From NCBI GenBank assembly GCA_031216915.1, contig CM062296.1, positions 667,820,753-667,884,752 of the forward strand: 64,000 nucleotides of DNA, read 5' to 3'. Below, piece by piece: positions 51,723-62,572 of the stretch. The notes beneath the pieces are model-generated. The model saw only the letters and a program-made list of their open reading frames with translations. It searched no databases and had not been told where the DNA came from. Numbering within the stretch: position 1 is the stretch's first letter; each line of letters starts with the position of its first letter. This stretch comes from Pictodentalium vernedei. Its lineage: Eukaryota > Mollusca > Scaphopoda > Dentaliida > Dentaliidae. The position numbers and the translations under genes were made by a program.

Positions 51723-51964
51723 TTAACCCTTTCCCAATGCACAAGATATCAAAACTTATTAATTTTCATTATTGCTTTTAATTTTTTTTCAAAACCATAA
51801 CAAAACCAAATCATGCGACCACTCATTGGAACGAGCTCGACGATCCAATGAGGGGATCGCATGATAGGGTTTTACTAAAAACATTTTCACAATATATTTT
51901 TTTCAACTGCTTATTTTGTAAATTACACAGGAGGATGCAGCCGATCTGTTAGGTAAAGGGTTAA
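51723..51964. mobile_element. TTAA-flanked MITE, subfamily B, inside repeat M
   Basis: TTAA (51723-51726 and 51961-51964), CCCTTTCCC and GGTAAAGGG ends, ACAAAACCAAATCATGCGAC and its complement, and the core AACGAGCTCGACGATCC. The uninterrupted M copies have a single TTAA at the same place (for example ACCCGTTAAATGCC at 62797), confirming TTAA as the duplicated target. Confidence 0.85.
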
Positions 51965-52085
51965 ATGAACCTAGGGTATAAAGTAATGGACAAAAAACTT
52001 GTAATCTATCGAAGGACAACCTTTTAATTCCCAATATTTATAGACCCAGTCACCTTCAGTACATCCAATATAAGCATTTATAGAG

Positions 52086-52690
52086 GACATCCAGTGTTTT
52101 TGAGTGAATATCGAAAATTATCTCATGAGTGACCGAGACAAATGTTTATTTTTCGCGAGAGCGAAAATAACCATTTGTCTTGGTCAAAAGTAAGATAATT
52201 TTTGGTATCCACTCAAAAAACACTAGATTTTCTTTTTATTATATGCTTTTTGTAAGAATCTGATAATTTCTATCGATAATTCCACTCGTTTCAACCTTGG
52301 ATTGATGCATGAAAGTAAACAGTGCATTGATATGAGGAAGTGCTTTGATCGATACTCGGAACAGGTAGCATCTTGTGATCTGATTCAGCTGGCAGGTTTC
52401 ATGCATCAATTCAAGGTGAATATGTGAATTATTGCTGGAAATGATTGGTATCCACTCAAAAACACTAGATTTTCTTTTCATTACACATTTTTAGAACAAA
52501 TCGATCATTTCCAGTGATAATTTGACTCGTATTCTCCTTGAAGTGATGCTTTAAAGTGAAATTTTCTATATCTTCACTGTGGGGGATACGATTTCTATCT
52601 TTCAGTAATTTTTTCAATAATCTATCATTTAGCGTATAATAAAATCTATTATTCATGAGTTCTGCCAAAGGAGATTAAGAATAAATCCTT
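52086..52690. repeat. Palindromic insertion N in repeat M
   Basis: CCAGTGTTTTTGAGTGAATA at the left and GTATCCACTCAAAAAACACT (about 52208) face each other around the palindrome TTTATTTTTCGCGAGAGCGA (52147-52172). A second GGTATCCACTCAAAAACACT at 52449 with TCGATCATTTCCAG starts a partial duplicate. Confidence 0.55.
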
Positions 52691-52810
52691 GTTTATGACA
52701 AAAATACCAAAAATTACCAGATTCCTGTTAAATGAATATTCCTGTTAATTGCATTTTTTCCTTGCAAATTGACTTTCTAATTAACAGGGCTCTTCTTTAC
52801 TACCCGTTTC

Positions 52811-53237
52811 CAATGGTGGCTCTTGACTGAGATATGCTGCATACTTCCATTAACAAATTACTGAACATTATAAGTTACTGCAATGAATTGACTGTAACAT
52901 AGTTTGAAGTTTGTGACTTGGAATGCGTATGTTCAACAGAGACGTGGAGCATTAAGATTGGACATAGTCTCCAAGATGCAAACCTCAGATCATGTTACCA
53001 TCAATTCATCACAATAACGTATATGTTCTAATAAGAATCTACCCAAAGCCCAAACCCAGTGTGAAATAAACTAGGCAACTTTAAATGATAACAAGTTTTA
53101 GTGAATAAATTTCTCACGAACCTCACAATGTCACTGGATAAATAGTCAACAAAACAGATAACGGTCACAGTCCCTCCATCTTACTTCAAGCTAATTTGTA
53201 ATTTAAACAATACTTCATTCGCGTTATCTGCACAAGT
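52811..53237. other. Unclassified intron 2 sequence
   Basis: About 430 bases with no exon, repeat or inverted structure recognised. Confidence 0.45.
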
Positions 53238-53472
53238 CCCATTGCCCATGTGGGGGCACGGTGACGCTGTGTACTAAGGCGTACTGCATGTCGATGGTGC
53301 ACCTGTCTTCAACCAATGCTAACCCTGCTTGTGTGGAGTTGGTATGTTGGGGAGCTGACAGTTGCTCGCCATTGCTCGGTAGTTCTCTCTGGATTCCTCC
53401 ACCTGTAAAACTGTCATGGTCATGGTTAGCCATTGTGCAGAAATATGTGACCTTAAACGCCAATAAATAAAA
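53238..53472 (+). mobile_element. SINE body and tail, plus strand, headless
   Basis: It starts at CCCATTGCCCATGTGGGGGC, then GGCGTACTGCATGTCGATGG, TGCTCGGTAGTTCTCTCTGG and AAACGCCAATAAATAAA. It begins precisely downstream of the head and the GGCAAGG motif, so it is a 5'-truncated retroposition or a decayed copy. Confidence 0.8.
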
Positions 53473-53560
53473 AGTGGTTTATCAAAAACAGTGTTCTTCC
53501 CTCCTCAGAGAAGGTGTGTATACTTCCAGACAACATGGCAGAGAGACAGTTAAGTTCAGC

Positions 53561-53801
53561 TAATCCTTTACCCAACACGCCGGATAACAAAATTTTATCA
53601 TTTTAAACATTATTTTTTTCAAGAAATTTCAAGAAAACCATATCATGTAACCCCTCATTGGATCGAGCTAAATGAGCTCGTTCCAATGAGGAGTCACATG
53701 ATATGATTTTCTTGAAATTTTTTTTTAAATAATTTTTTTTCAATGACTCCATTTGTAAATTATGTGAGTGGATGCGGCCGATTTGTTAGATAAACAGTTA
53801 A
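53561..53801. mobile_element. TTAA-type MITE, subfamily B
   Basis: The left end is TAATCCTTTACCC (one TTAA base mutated) and the right end is GATAAACAGTTAA. Arms AAGAAAACCATATCATGTAA and TCACATGATATGATTTTCTT surround the core ATCGAGCTAAATGAGCTCGT. Confidence 0.75.
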
Positions 53802-54110
53802 CCCTTCATCTGATGTATCAGTAAAAGTGGTCAGGAACAACACACAAACATCACCACTCAAATATTATTTTCATTTTTGCTTCAGAACTGGGGTGGAATC
53901 CTTTAAAGTGTGCAGCATATGCTTAACTGCTAACCCGCTAAGTATTTTAAAAATATTTTTCATAAAATCAAGTCCTGGCTGCTGTGAATCAGCCATGAGT
54001 ATATTTGATGGAAAATTCATGAAAATTTGATTCAAGGAATCACTGGTCAAAAAGTCAATTCAGTTTGCAGAGGAAAATTTTGTTAAAGTAAGTATTTTAA
54101 ACTGAAACAA
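53802..54110. repeat. Element C (copy 3), decayed
   Basis: TTTTTCATAAAATCAAGTCC, GGCTGCTGTGAATCAGCC and TGATGGAAAATTCATG reproduce the palindromic core of element C. AGAGGAAAATTTTG at about 54069 matches the copy at 25320. Confidence 0.55.
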
Positions 54111-54560
54111 GAGCACCGCCTAGCAGGACGTTATACGCCTGTTTTGTATTTTTGAACGGTTGGGGTAAGGATGGAGGTGGGGTGAAAATTGTTCGGACCA
54201 CCCCCTATTCGAACTTGACCTGTATTTGTTGTGATTAAACAACATACCAAGTTTGGAACCAATCGGAAAACAAATATTAAAAGTTATCATACGAAAACCA
54301 AATATTTGATGCATTCTATGTCCAACAAGGGCCATAATTCAGGGGAACTTCGAAGTTCGAACTGACCCCATATTCGAACTTAACCTGTCTTTTGTTTTGA
54401 TTAAACCACATACCAAGTTTACGAGTCAATCGAAAAAAAAATACTAAAGTTATCATCTGGAAACCAAATGTTGACGAACGGACAGACCGAAGGATGGACA
54501 AATGATGACCAAATGGACAGACTGATTCCATAATTCGACGGTTTTTCAACAGGTGTATAA
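54111..54560 (+). mobile_element. Hairpin-ended element, family Z
   Basis: GTTATACGCCTGTT near 54128 is complementary to AACAGGTGTATAAA at 54548-54561. Two body units carry CTATTCGAACTTGACCTGT, TTGTTGTGATTAAACAACAT, ACCAAGTTT and AAAGTTATCAT. They are followed by GACGAACGGACAGACCGAAG and GACTGATTCC. It follows the same plan as families A and F, but the 3' hairpin is weak. Confidence 0.5.
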
Positions 54561-54696
54561 AAAATCAGTCAGGCCATACTAAAGTTATAATCCGGAAAAC
54601 ACAAAATGCACAAATTCAAGAGGAATAACTGGTTTACTAAAAGAAGGATCACCTTGATACTGTCACAGAAATAGTTGAGAATAAAGGATTACTCAC

Positions 54697-54745
54697 AATC
54701 AAGAAAACTCCACTTTACTGGTGGATCTTCATCCCCAAAAATATC
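54697..54745 (-). CDS. Host gene exon (second visible)
   Basis: A 49-nt minus-strand exon between a long polypyrimidine tract ending TTCTCTTTCAG and a strong donor GATT|GTGAGTAAT. Read in the phase left by the exon at 62493-62572 it encodes DIFGDEDPPVKWSFLD plus one nucleotide (phase 1). That nucleotide is completed to a serine codon by the first two bases of the exon at 46476. The acidic GDEDPP motif followed by an aromatic stretch (VKWSFLD) suggests an exposed loop leading into a beta strand, but no family is recognised. The intron upstream is 7.7 kb and the intron downstream is 8.2 kb; both are filled with repeats. Confidence 0.72.
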
Positions 54746-54979
54746 CTGAAAGAGAATAAAAAAAAAAAGTATTAAAAATCTGACAAACACAATACAATGA
54801 ATTACAAGCCAGCATGTAAGCAGTTAAACACAGCTCATAATACCTTGGAAGAATGACCTCAATGAGCTTAATTAAAGTCATAAGCCATAATGCAAGGAAT
54901 TAAACACAACTCAAGATACCTCTACAGAATAAGCTCATTAAACTAAAAAAAAATGAGCCGGAAGCTAACATGCAGGGAG

Positions 54980-55155
54980 TAAACTCTTTACCCAATGCAC
55001 ACGTTATTTATTATTTTCATTATGTTTTTCTCAAATTTAAAAAAAAAATTCAACAAAATCACTTCATGTGTCCCCCTCAATGGAATGATCTTGTCGAGCT
55101 CATTCCAATATGGGTGACATGATATGGTTTGAGTGAAATTTTTAAAAACATTTTA
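54980..55155. mobile_element. Subfamily B MITE, truncated by family J
   Basis: AAACTCTTTACCCAATGCAC at the left, AACAAAATCACTTCATGTGT, the core AATGATCTTGTCGAGCTCAT and TGACATGATATGGTTTGAGT. The right quarter is replaced at about 55160 by family J sequence. Confidence 0.65.
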
Positions 55156-55159
55156 ATTT

Positions 55160-56585
55160 TTTTTTGCCTGCACAGTTTGGTTCACATCGGCTCAGTAGTT
55201 CCAGAGAAAAAGATGAAAATGTGATTTCCAGTAGGGTTTTTCAAAAGTAACTATAAGCTGCAATTGTGGCCATGTTTGCAACACAATCACCATTAAATGG
55301 GTATCGTTGGTACAGGGTGTCCCAGTCATCAACCATACAAAGTTCAAGACATTTGGCGCTGTGGTTTCAGAGGAGAAGAGTTTTCAAAATCCACCAATCA
55401 GAATCAACAAATGCTTCTGGCAGCAATGTTTTTTGATGCACGGTAACAAAATGAGGAGCGTTTGTAGAGGACCTGCCATAGACTATCCTTGCCAGGTTTG
55501 GTTCATATCAGCTCAGTAGTTCCAGAGAAGAAAATGAAAATGTGATTTCCCATATGGTTTCTATAGCAACAAATGTCACAACTGCAGCCATGTTTGCAAA
55601 ACGATCAACATTAAATGAGGATTGTTGGTAGAGGCTGTCTCAGGCATCAATCATGCAAAGTTTCAAAACATTTGGCCCTGTGGTTTCAGAGGAGAAGATT
55701 TTTCAAAATCCACCAATCAGAATCAAAAAATGCTTCTGGCAGCCATGTTTTTCGATGTACAGTAACAAAAATGAGGAGAATTTGTAGAAGACCTCCCACA
55801 GACTATACCTGCCAGGTTTGGTTCACATCGGCTCAGTAGTTCCAGAGAAGAAGATGAAAATGTGATTTCCCATAGGGTTTCTATAGTAACTATAAGCCTC
55901 AATTGTGGCCATGTTTACAACTCGGTCAACACTAAATGGGGATCGTTGGTAGAGGGGGTACAGTTATCAACCATGCAAAGTTTCAAAACATTTGGCCCGG
56001 TGATTTCAGAGGAGAAGATTTTTGAAAATCCACCAATCAGAATCAAAGAATGCCTCTGGCGGCCATGTTTTCAAACCCATGGGAACAAATGAGGATCGTT
56101 TGTGGAGGACCTCCCATAGATTATCCCTGCCAGGTTTTGGTTCACGTCGGCTGAGTAGTTCCAGAGAAGAAGAAGAAGAAAATGTGATTTTCCATAGGGT
56201 TTCTATAGTAACTGTAGACCGCAATTGCAGCCATGTTTGTAACCCAATCAACATTAAATGAGGATCATTGGTAGAGGGGGTCCCAGTCATCATTTGTTGG
56301 AAGTTTCAAAACATTTGGCCTGGCGGTTTCAGAGGAGAAGATTTTCGAAAATCCACCAACCAGAATCAAAGAATGCCTCTGGAAGCCATGTTTTTCATCA
56401 GGTGGGAACAAAATGAGGATCGTTTGTAGAGGACTTCCCATAGACCATTCCTGCCAAGTTTGGTTCACACTGGCTCAGCAGTTACAGAGAAGAAGATGAA
56501 AATGTGAAAAGTTTATGGACGCCAGACGACGGACGCCAAGTGATGTGAAAAGCTCACATTGCCTTTTAGGCCAGGTGAGCTAAAA
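55160..56585 (+). mobile_element. Family J array (copy 2)
   Basis: Four to five units of about 300 bp: GGTTCACATCGGCTCAGTAG, TTCCAGAGAAGAAGATGAAA, ATGTGATTTCCCATAGGG, CAATCATTAAATG-type blocks, AAACATTTGGCCCTGTGG, AATCCACCAATCAGAATCAA and ATGCCTCTGGCAGCCATG. It ends with ACGCCAGACGACGGACG-type sequence, AAGTGAT and the hairpin AGCTCACATTGCC with GGCCAGGTGAGCT (56551-56581). The 5' end is missing. Confidence 0.7.
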
Positions 56586-56776
56586 AATAAAAATTAAATG
56601 GTTTATGTCTGATATTTTACTCAAGTTAGAAAAATTGATAAATTTGTACTTTGAGTGCAAGAAGCTCTCAAGGGACGAAATACACCACCACCCATGTTAT
56701 TCCATAGATTATGAGGCCTAAAAGATAAACCAAGAACATAAACTGTTGATGGTAAAGAAATAATTACAGAAATAAA

Positions 56777-59060
56777 CTAGAGGCTCTAAAGAGCCTGTAA
56801 TCGCTTACCTGGCAGAACTACATATAAAAATGTGATTTCCCATAGGGTTTCCATGGTAACTATGAGCCCCAATTGTGGCCACGTTTGCAACATTACATCA
56901 GGATCATTGGTAGAAGGTGCCCCAGTCCTCAATCATGTGAAGTTTCAAAACATTTGACCTTGTAGTTTCAGAGGAGAAGAGTTTCCAAAATTGACCAATC
57001 AGAATCAAAGAATGCCTCTGGCGGCCAAGTTTTTTTCATCCAACAGGAATAGAATTAGTAACAGTTATAGAGAACCTCTCATAGACCAAACCTGCCAAGG
57101 GTGGTTCACATTGGTTCAGTAGTTCCAGAGAAGAAGATGAAAATGTGTTTTCCCATAGGGTTTACTATAGTAACTATAAGCTGCAAGTGCAGCCATATTT
57201 GCAAATCAATCAAGATTAAATGAAGATCATTGGTAGAGAGTTACCCAGTTATCAAGCATGTGAAGTTTCAAAACATTTGGCCTTACAGTTTTCAGAGGAG
57301 AAGATTTTAGAAAATCCCTCAATCAGAATCTAAGAATGCCTCTGGCAGCCATGGTTTCCATCCCATGGGAACAAAAGGATCGTTTATAGAGTACCTCCCA
57401 TAGATCATTCCTATCACATTTGGTTCACATCAGCTCAGTAGTTCCAGAGAAGCAGATGAAAATGTTATTTCCCATAGGGTTTTTATAGTAACTATAAGCC
57501 ACAATTGCAGCCACGTTTGCAACCCAATCAACATTAAATGAGGATTGTTGGTAGAGGGTGTTACAGTCATCAGCGACATGAAATTTCAAAACAATTGGCC
57601 TTGTAGTTTCAAAGGTGAAGAATTTTTGAAAATTCACACCTTTATGAATTCTGTTTCAATAAAAAATCAGTAAAAGAAGATTAACTATTTTTAAAATTAC
57701 AATTTTTTCAAACAGTAGTCTCTTTCAAATATCTTTGGATAGGTAAGGGGTTACAGGAAACACAACATTTTATTCAAATAATTTGTCGTATCTTAAATGA
57801 TATCATAACTGACTGGTCAGCTCTACATGATGGAAAACAAAACACCTGTCAGCAATAGGTATTTCTGGTAAGAAACATGAGAGTAATATTAACATTATTG
57901 TATGTATAGCTGCAAACTTGTTTACAGTACAAGTCAAAATAAGTTGTAGGATAACCACTATAAACTATGTATCTTTCTCTTCCTACACTGATAAGACCAG
58001 AAGCTGACAACATTTTCTGGAAAGCTCTCACTAATAACTTTCCAGAAAATTATGTCAGATTCTGATCTTATCAGTGCAGGAGCAGCAGTATACTTAGTTT
58101 ACTGCAGTCATGCCACAACTTATTTTGACCTGTACTGTATACACAATATTTTAGTGTTTTTTCCCAGTTCTAAGTGGAGAAAACTGGAACCAACTCTTAC
58201 CAGATTCTCAAAAAACAAGTATTTTGCTGACAGTACCGATCTTCATGCAGACAGGAGAGGCATTGGGTTAAGAATTAGAATATAGCCTCTGGCGGTCACG
58301 TATTTCCATCCTCTCATAGACCATTCCTGTCAAGTTCTGGTTCACATCGGCTCAGTAGTTCCAGAGAAGAAGAGGAAAATGTGATTTCCCATGGAGTTGC
58401 TATAATAACTATAAGCTGCAATTGTGGCCATGTTTGCAACGTGATCAACATTAAATGAGGATAGTTGGTAGAGGGGGTCCCAGTCATCGACATTGCAAAG
58501 TTTCAAAACATTTGGCTCTGTGGTTTCAGAGAAGATTTTTCAAAAGCCACCAACCAGAATCAAAGAATGCCTCTGGCAACCATGTTTTTCAACGCAAGGG
58601 AAAAAAGTGAGGACCGTTTGTAGAGGACCTGCTACATATTATCCCTGCCAGGTTTGGTTCATGTCATCTCCGTAGTTCCAGAGAAGAAAATGAAAATGTG
58701 ATTTCCCATTGGGTTTCTATAGTAACTATAAGCCGCAATTGCAGCCATGTTTGCAGCCCAATCAACATTAAATGAGGATCGTTGATAGAAAGTGCCCCAG
58801 TCATCAACCATGCAAAGTTTCAAAACATTTGGCTCTGTGGTTTCAAAATAGAAGATTTTTCAAAATCCACCAATCAGAATCGAAGAATGCCTCTGGTAGC
58901 CATGTTTTCAAACCCGCAGTAACAAATTGAGGATCGTTTGTAGAGGACCATAGACTATCCCTGCCAGGTTTCGTTCATATCAGCTCAGTAGTTCCAGAGA
59001 AGATGAAAATGTGATTTCCCATAGGGTTTCTATAGTAAATATAAGCTGCAACTGTGGTCA
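56777..59060 (+). mobile_element. Family J array (copy 3), with an inverted-repeat insertion
   Basis: The complete 5' end is CTAGAGGCTCTAAAGAGCCT, containing the hairpin AGGCTCTAAAGAGCCT (56781-56796), followed by TAATCGCTTACCTGGC, the complement of the J 3' end. Units of about 300 bp run to 57640. They are interrupted by unrelated sequence with an inverted repeat (57918-58150) and continue from 58266 to about 59060, passing into the K array. Confidence 0.68.
57918..58150. repeat. Long inverted repeat inside family J
   Basis: ACAGTACAAGTCAAAATAAG, ACACTGATAAGACCAGAAGC and TTTTCTGGAAAGC at the left face GCTTTCCAGAAAA-type sequence, GATCTTATCAGTGCAGG and CTTATTTTGACCTGTACTGT at the right, with a short loop TCTCACTAATAA. 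Arms are about 105 bases. Confidence 0.75.
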
Positions 59061-59745
59061 TGTTTGTACTAAAGGTTTTCAGGTTTTGGGCTCGAGCAGC
59101 CATCACGGTTGAACGATAACAACCAAATGGGGACCTTATCATCTAGACATCTGGCGTCATCCTACCAAGTTACAATGAAATCCTTTCATAAACACGACCT
59201 GTGTGCTAAAGTGTTTCGGGCTTTGGGCCCCTGTAGCCATCAAAGTTGACCGATTGGAACCAAAAGGGGACGTTCTCATCTAGATATTATATGGAGTCAT
59301 CATACCAAGTCACAATGAAATCCCTCCATAAATACAACCTGTAGACTGTGCTAAAGGTTTTCGGGTTTTAGGCTCAGGCAGCTGTCATGGTTGACAGATC
59401 GTGACCAAATGGGGAAGTTCTCACCTAGACATAATACGGAGTCATCCTACCAAGTTACAATGAAATCCCTCCATATTAAGTACGACCTGTACACTGTGCT
59501 AAAAGTTTCTGGGTTTCGGGCTTGGGCAGCTGTCACCATTGATAGATCATGACCAAAAGGGATCATTCTCATCTAGCCATTATACAGTATATAGAGTCAT
59601 CCTACCAAGTTAAAATGAAATCCCTTCATAAATACAATCTGTAGACTGTGCTAAAGGTTTTGGGGTTTTGGGCTCGGGCAGCCATCACAGTTAATCGGTC
59701 ATGACCAAAAGGGGACGTTCTCATCTAGACATGACCTCAAACCTG
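59060..59745 (+). repeat. Tandem array K, about 150-bp unit
   Basis: Five units carry CTAAAGGTTTTCGGGTTTTG, GGCTCGGGCAGCCATCACGG, GACCAAATGGGGACGTTCTC, ATCTAGACATTATA, GAGTCATCCTACCAAGTTAC and AATACGACCTGTAGACTGTG. No terminal hairpin is visible at its right end, where element P resumes. Confidence 0.75.
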
Positions 59746-59800
59746 CATATGAAATTTTACAAATAATGGCCTGAGAAACAGAAGATCTACTTTGTGGGGC

Positions 59801-60150
59801 ATTTATTTTGTTTTAATGTTCTTTTAACTAATTATTAAACAAGATACCCCAGGGGGCCTGAGGGTGCTCACCTGACATGGTAGTATTTATTTATTTATTT
59901 ATTGGTGTTTAAGGTCACATACTTTTGCACAATGGCTAATCATGACCACAACATGGAGATAAAGTCTGGTCAGTCAATCATTTATACCTCATGTTGCCTA
60001 TTTTAGAGGACTCGCACCCCAAGCATTAGTGACTGGGTCCTATTTTACCAGTGAAAAAGAGCTTGTTTACCACAGTAAACAAGCACTGCTTCACTTCCCA
60101 CTTCCCGGGGTTCCCACGGGGAGACATGGTAGTCTAAATATCAAACCAGG
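59801..60150. repeat. Start of family L, SINE tail fragment and repeat D
   Basis: At 59841-59880, AAGATACCCCAGGGGGCCTG and GGTGCTCACCTGACATGG look like a family L 5' end: CCCCAGGGG hairpin, then CTCACCTGA complementary to the L 3' end. Positions 59885-59958 are the tail and body end of a minus-strand SINE. Positions 59985-60125 are repeat D (TTAGAGGACTCGCACC, AACAAGCACTGCTTCAC). Confidence 0.55.
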
Positions 60151-62430
60151 GACTTGACTTGAATAAGCTGCATACGCCCCTCCTAAGAAAAGCATATACC
60201 AACTGAATGAAGCGATTGTGCCCACACAATATACAGGATTTTCCCAAATTTTCAGCGTAAAAATTTTTTAATTTTTTTTGTCTTAAAATTTACCAAAATG
60301 CATAAAAACAAAACTCATTTCCGGATTTTCTTCTAGAAAGTCCCACCCGGACCCCAAATTTTCAGTATAAAAAAAAATAAATTTTGTCTTAAAATTGACC
60401 AAAATGCATAAAAAACAAAAAAACTAATTTCCAGATTTTGGTCCAAAATTTCGAAGTGCCACCCGGACCCCAAATTTTCAGTGTAAGAACAAAATTTATT
60501 TTGTCTTAAAATTGACTGAAACGCATAAAAAACAAAAAAACTCATTTCCAGCTTTTGCTTCAAAATTTCTGAGATCGGACTGGGACTCCAAATTTTCAGC
60601 CTAAATATGAACCCAGGGATTCGACTTGAACAAACTTGAATCTCACCCCTCAAGGATGCTGCATACCAAATATCAAAAGATTCTTATTGGTAGATCTGAA
60701 GAAGAAGATTTTTAAAGAATATTCCTCATACTGCACTAATTTAAACATTTGGGCTTCCATAGAGAGCCCAAATATGGACCCAGGGAATTGATTTTAATAA
60801 ACATGTGAAACAATCTTCCAGAGATGTTATATGTGAAATTTGAAAGCTTTTGGAGCAGTGGTTTGGAAGAAATGTAGTCTTAAATGTTTTTCCCATTACC
60901 CACAGTGTTAAAAAATGCTGACTCAGCACTTTTTCAAAAGCCCCAAAAAAGTACCCCATGATAAAACCGATAACAATTTTTTTGACCATTCCATTCTGTT
61001 TGTCCTAAGGAAGCTTCACACCAAATAAGAATTCTCAGTGCCGTGTAGTTTTGGAGATATGAGCTCCTGCAGTTCCCATGGGGCGACAAGAAAATTTTTT
61101 TGGGCATAAATTAACTGCTTATGTCCCAATAAAACCTCATGTCAAATTTGGTTCAAATCAGTCTTTCGGTTTGGAAAATAGAAATTTTGGGCGTGGCAAA
61201 AATTCTTGCCCCTTCCATAACGATGGCAAATATAGCCCCTAGAACTTCTCTTGAACAAATCTAAGTTTACACCTCAAAAAGAAGCTGCACACCTAATATC
61301 AAGTCTCTGCTACTGCTGGTTCATGAGAAGAAGATTTTTTAAGATTTAGCCTCACTTTTTGGGCGTGGCCCTACCAAGGGGCGGGTCAACTTGATTTGAA
61401 CAAATTTCAATTGACATATGATAGGGAACATGCACCAGATTTGGTTCAATTTGGTTGAGCAGTTTGTGAGAAGAAGTCAATCATGTAAAGTTAGCGACAG
61501 ACGACAGATGGACGGTGGACAGAAAGTGATCAGTAAAGCTCCCCTTGAGCTTCGCTCAGGTGAGCTAAAAAAGTTCACAATACCGGATGGACGACGGATG
61601 GCAAGTGATAAGTTTAGCTCCCTTCGGAGAGCTAAAAATTCCTCATTTTGAACTAAGTTACAATTCGAGCTCCCACAAGTGAGCCCAAATATGGACCTAG
61701 GGACATGGCTTGAACAAACTTTAATCTTACCCCCCTAAGGATGCTGCATACCAAATATCAAAAGCATTCTGACTGCTGGATCCTGAAGAAGAAGATTTTT
61801 AAAGAAAATTCCTCATTTTGAACTAAGTTACAATTTGAGCTCCCACAGTGAGTCCAAATATGGACCTTGGGACATGGCTTGAACAAACTTGAATCTCACC
61901 CCCCTGAGGATGCTGCATACCAAATATCAAAACATTCTGACTGCTGAATCTGAAGAAGAAGATTTTAAAGAAAATTCCTCATTTTGAACTAAGTTATAAT
62001 TCGGGCTCCCACAGTGAGCCCAAATATGAACCCAGGGACTTGGCTTGAACAAACCTGAATCTCCCCCCCCCCCCTATGCATGCTGCATACCCAATATCAA
62101 AAGATTCCGCCTGCTCGACCTTGAGAAGAAGATTTTTAAAGAAATTTGCCTGAAATGCGCTAAGTTCAAATTCGGGCTCCTATACTGAGCCAAAATATGA
62201 ACCCAGGGGGCCGATTTGTGCCCCCTATGGAGCCCCAAGTGGGCATGTCCATTTCATTTGAACGAACTTGAATTGACATATGGTAATGAACATCCATACC
62301 AAGTTTCGAGCAAATCAACCTAGCAGTTTCAGAGAAGTTATTTGAAAAATGTTCACGACGTCAGATGGACGACAGATGACGACGACGGACAGCAAGTGAT
62401 AAGTTTAGCTCCCTTCGGTGAGCTAAAAAT
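60151..62430 (+). mobile_element. Hairpin-ended element, family L, several ends
   Basis: Body units carry CAAATATGGACC(C/T)AGGGAC, TTGAACAAACTTGAATCTCA, GGATGCTGCATACCAAATAT, TGCTGGATCTGAAGAAGAAG and ATTTTTAAAGAAAATTCCTC. Three copies of a unit of about 118 bp (CCCACCCGGACCCCAAATTT, TTGTCTTAAAATTGACC) lie at 60240-60560. Ends with GGACGACGGATGGCAAGTGA and the hairpins AGCTCCCCTTGAGC with GCTCAGGTGAGCT (61537-61566), TTTAGCTCCCTTCGGAGAGC (61612-61636) and TTTAGCTCCCTTCGGTGAGC (62404-62427) are all followed by TAAAAA. Confidence 0.65.
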
Positions 62431-62492
62431 TATCCAAAAATGGTATTCAATTGAGAGCTAAAGAGAACATTTATCAGTTCTCTAAAACGTAC

Positions 62493-62572
62493 CTGTCTCA
62501 TCTTGTTTATCTGTCGCCGCACATATTCCAGATCTGAATTGTTGTCAACAGCTATGAGACCCAATGGCACTG
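62493..62572 (-). CDS. Host gene exon (first visible of five), unknown protein
   Basis: An 80-nt internal exon on the minus strand. The acceptor is a T-rich tract ending TTTTTTCAG with a second CAG directly after it (a NAGNAG tandem acceptor, so 62569 is an alternative start). The donor is CAG|GTACGTT. Only one frame is open: two leading nucleotides, then 26 codons beginning VPLGLIAVDNN and ending in a basic stretch with RRQINKMRQ. It ends in phase 0 and so joins the next exon at 54745 without disturbing the frame. The segment looks like a soluble, helix-forming, charged stretch with no membrane segment. I do not recognise the family. Upstream exons, including the start codon, lie outside the window. 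The exon call rests on splice sites and phase agreement; function is unknown. Confidence 0.72.

Larger units (their letters stand above)
51606..52810. mobile_element. Repeat M (copy 2) with a MITE and a palindromic insertion
   Basis: It starts near CCCATTTAATTGGATC and TTAACACTGTTAATTGCATA, continues after the MITE (ATGAACCTAGGGTATAAAG, TCAGTACATCCAATATAAGC) and ends with CCTGTTAATTGCAT and CTAATTAACAGGGCTCTTC. The normal TATATCTTGTTTGACAG core is replaced by the inserted sequence at 52086-52690. Confidence 0.62.
56585..59800. mobile_element. Element P (copy 3) split by families J and K
   Basis: P sequence runs from AAAATAAAAATTAAATGG (56585) to TAATTACAGAAATAAA (56776) and resumes at about 59745 with CCTGCATATGAAATTTTACA, ATAATGGCCTGAGAAACAG and GATCTACTTTGTGGGG. 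The intervening 2.97 kb is the J/K composite. P's left end is cut by copy 2 of J. Confidence 0.6.
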
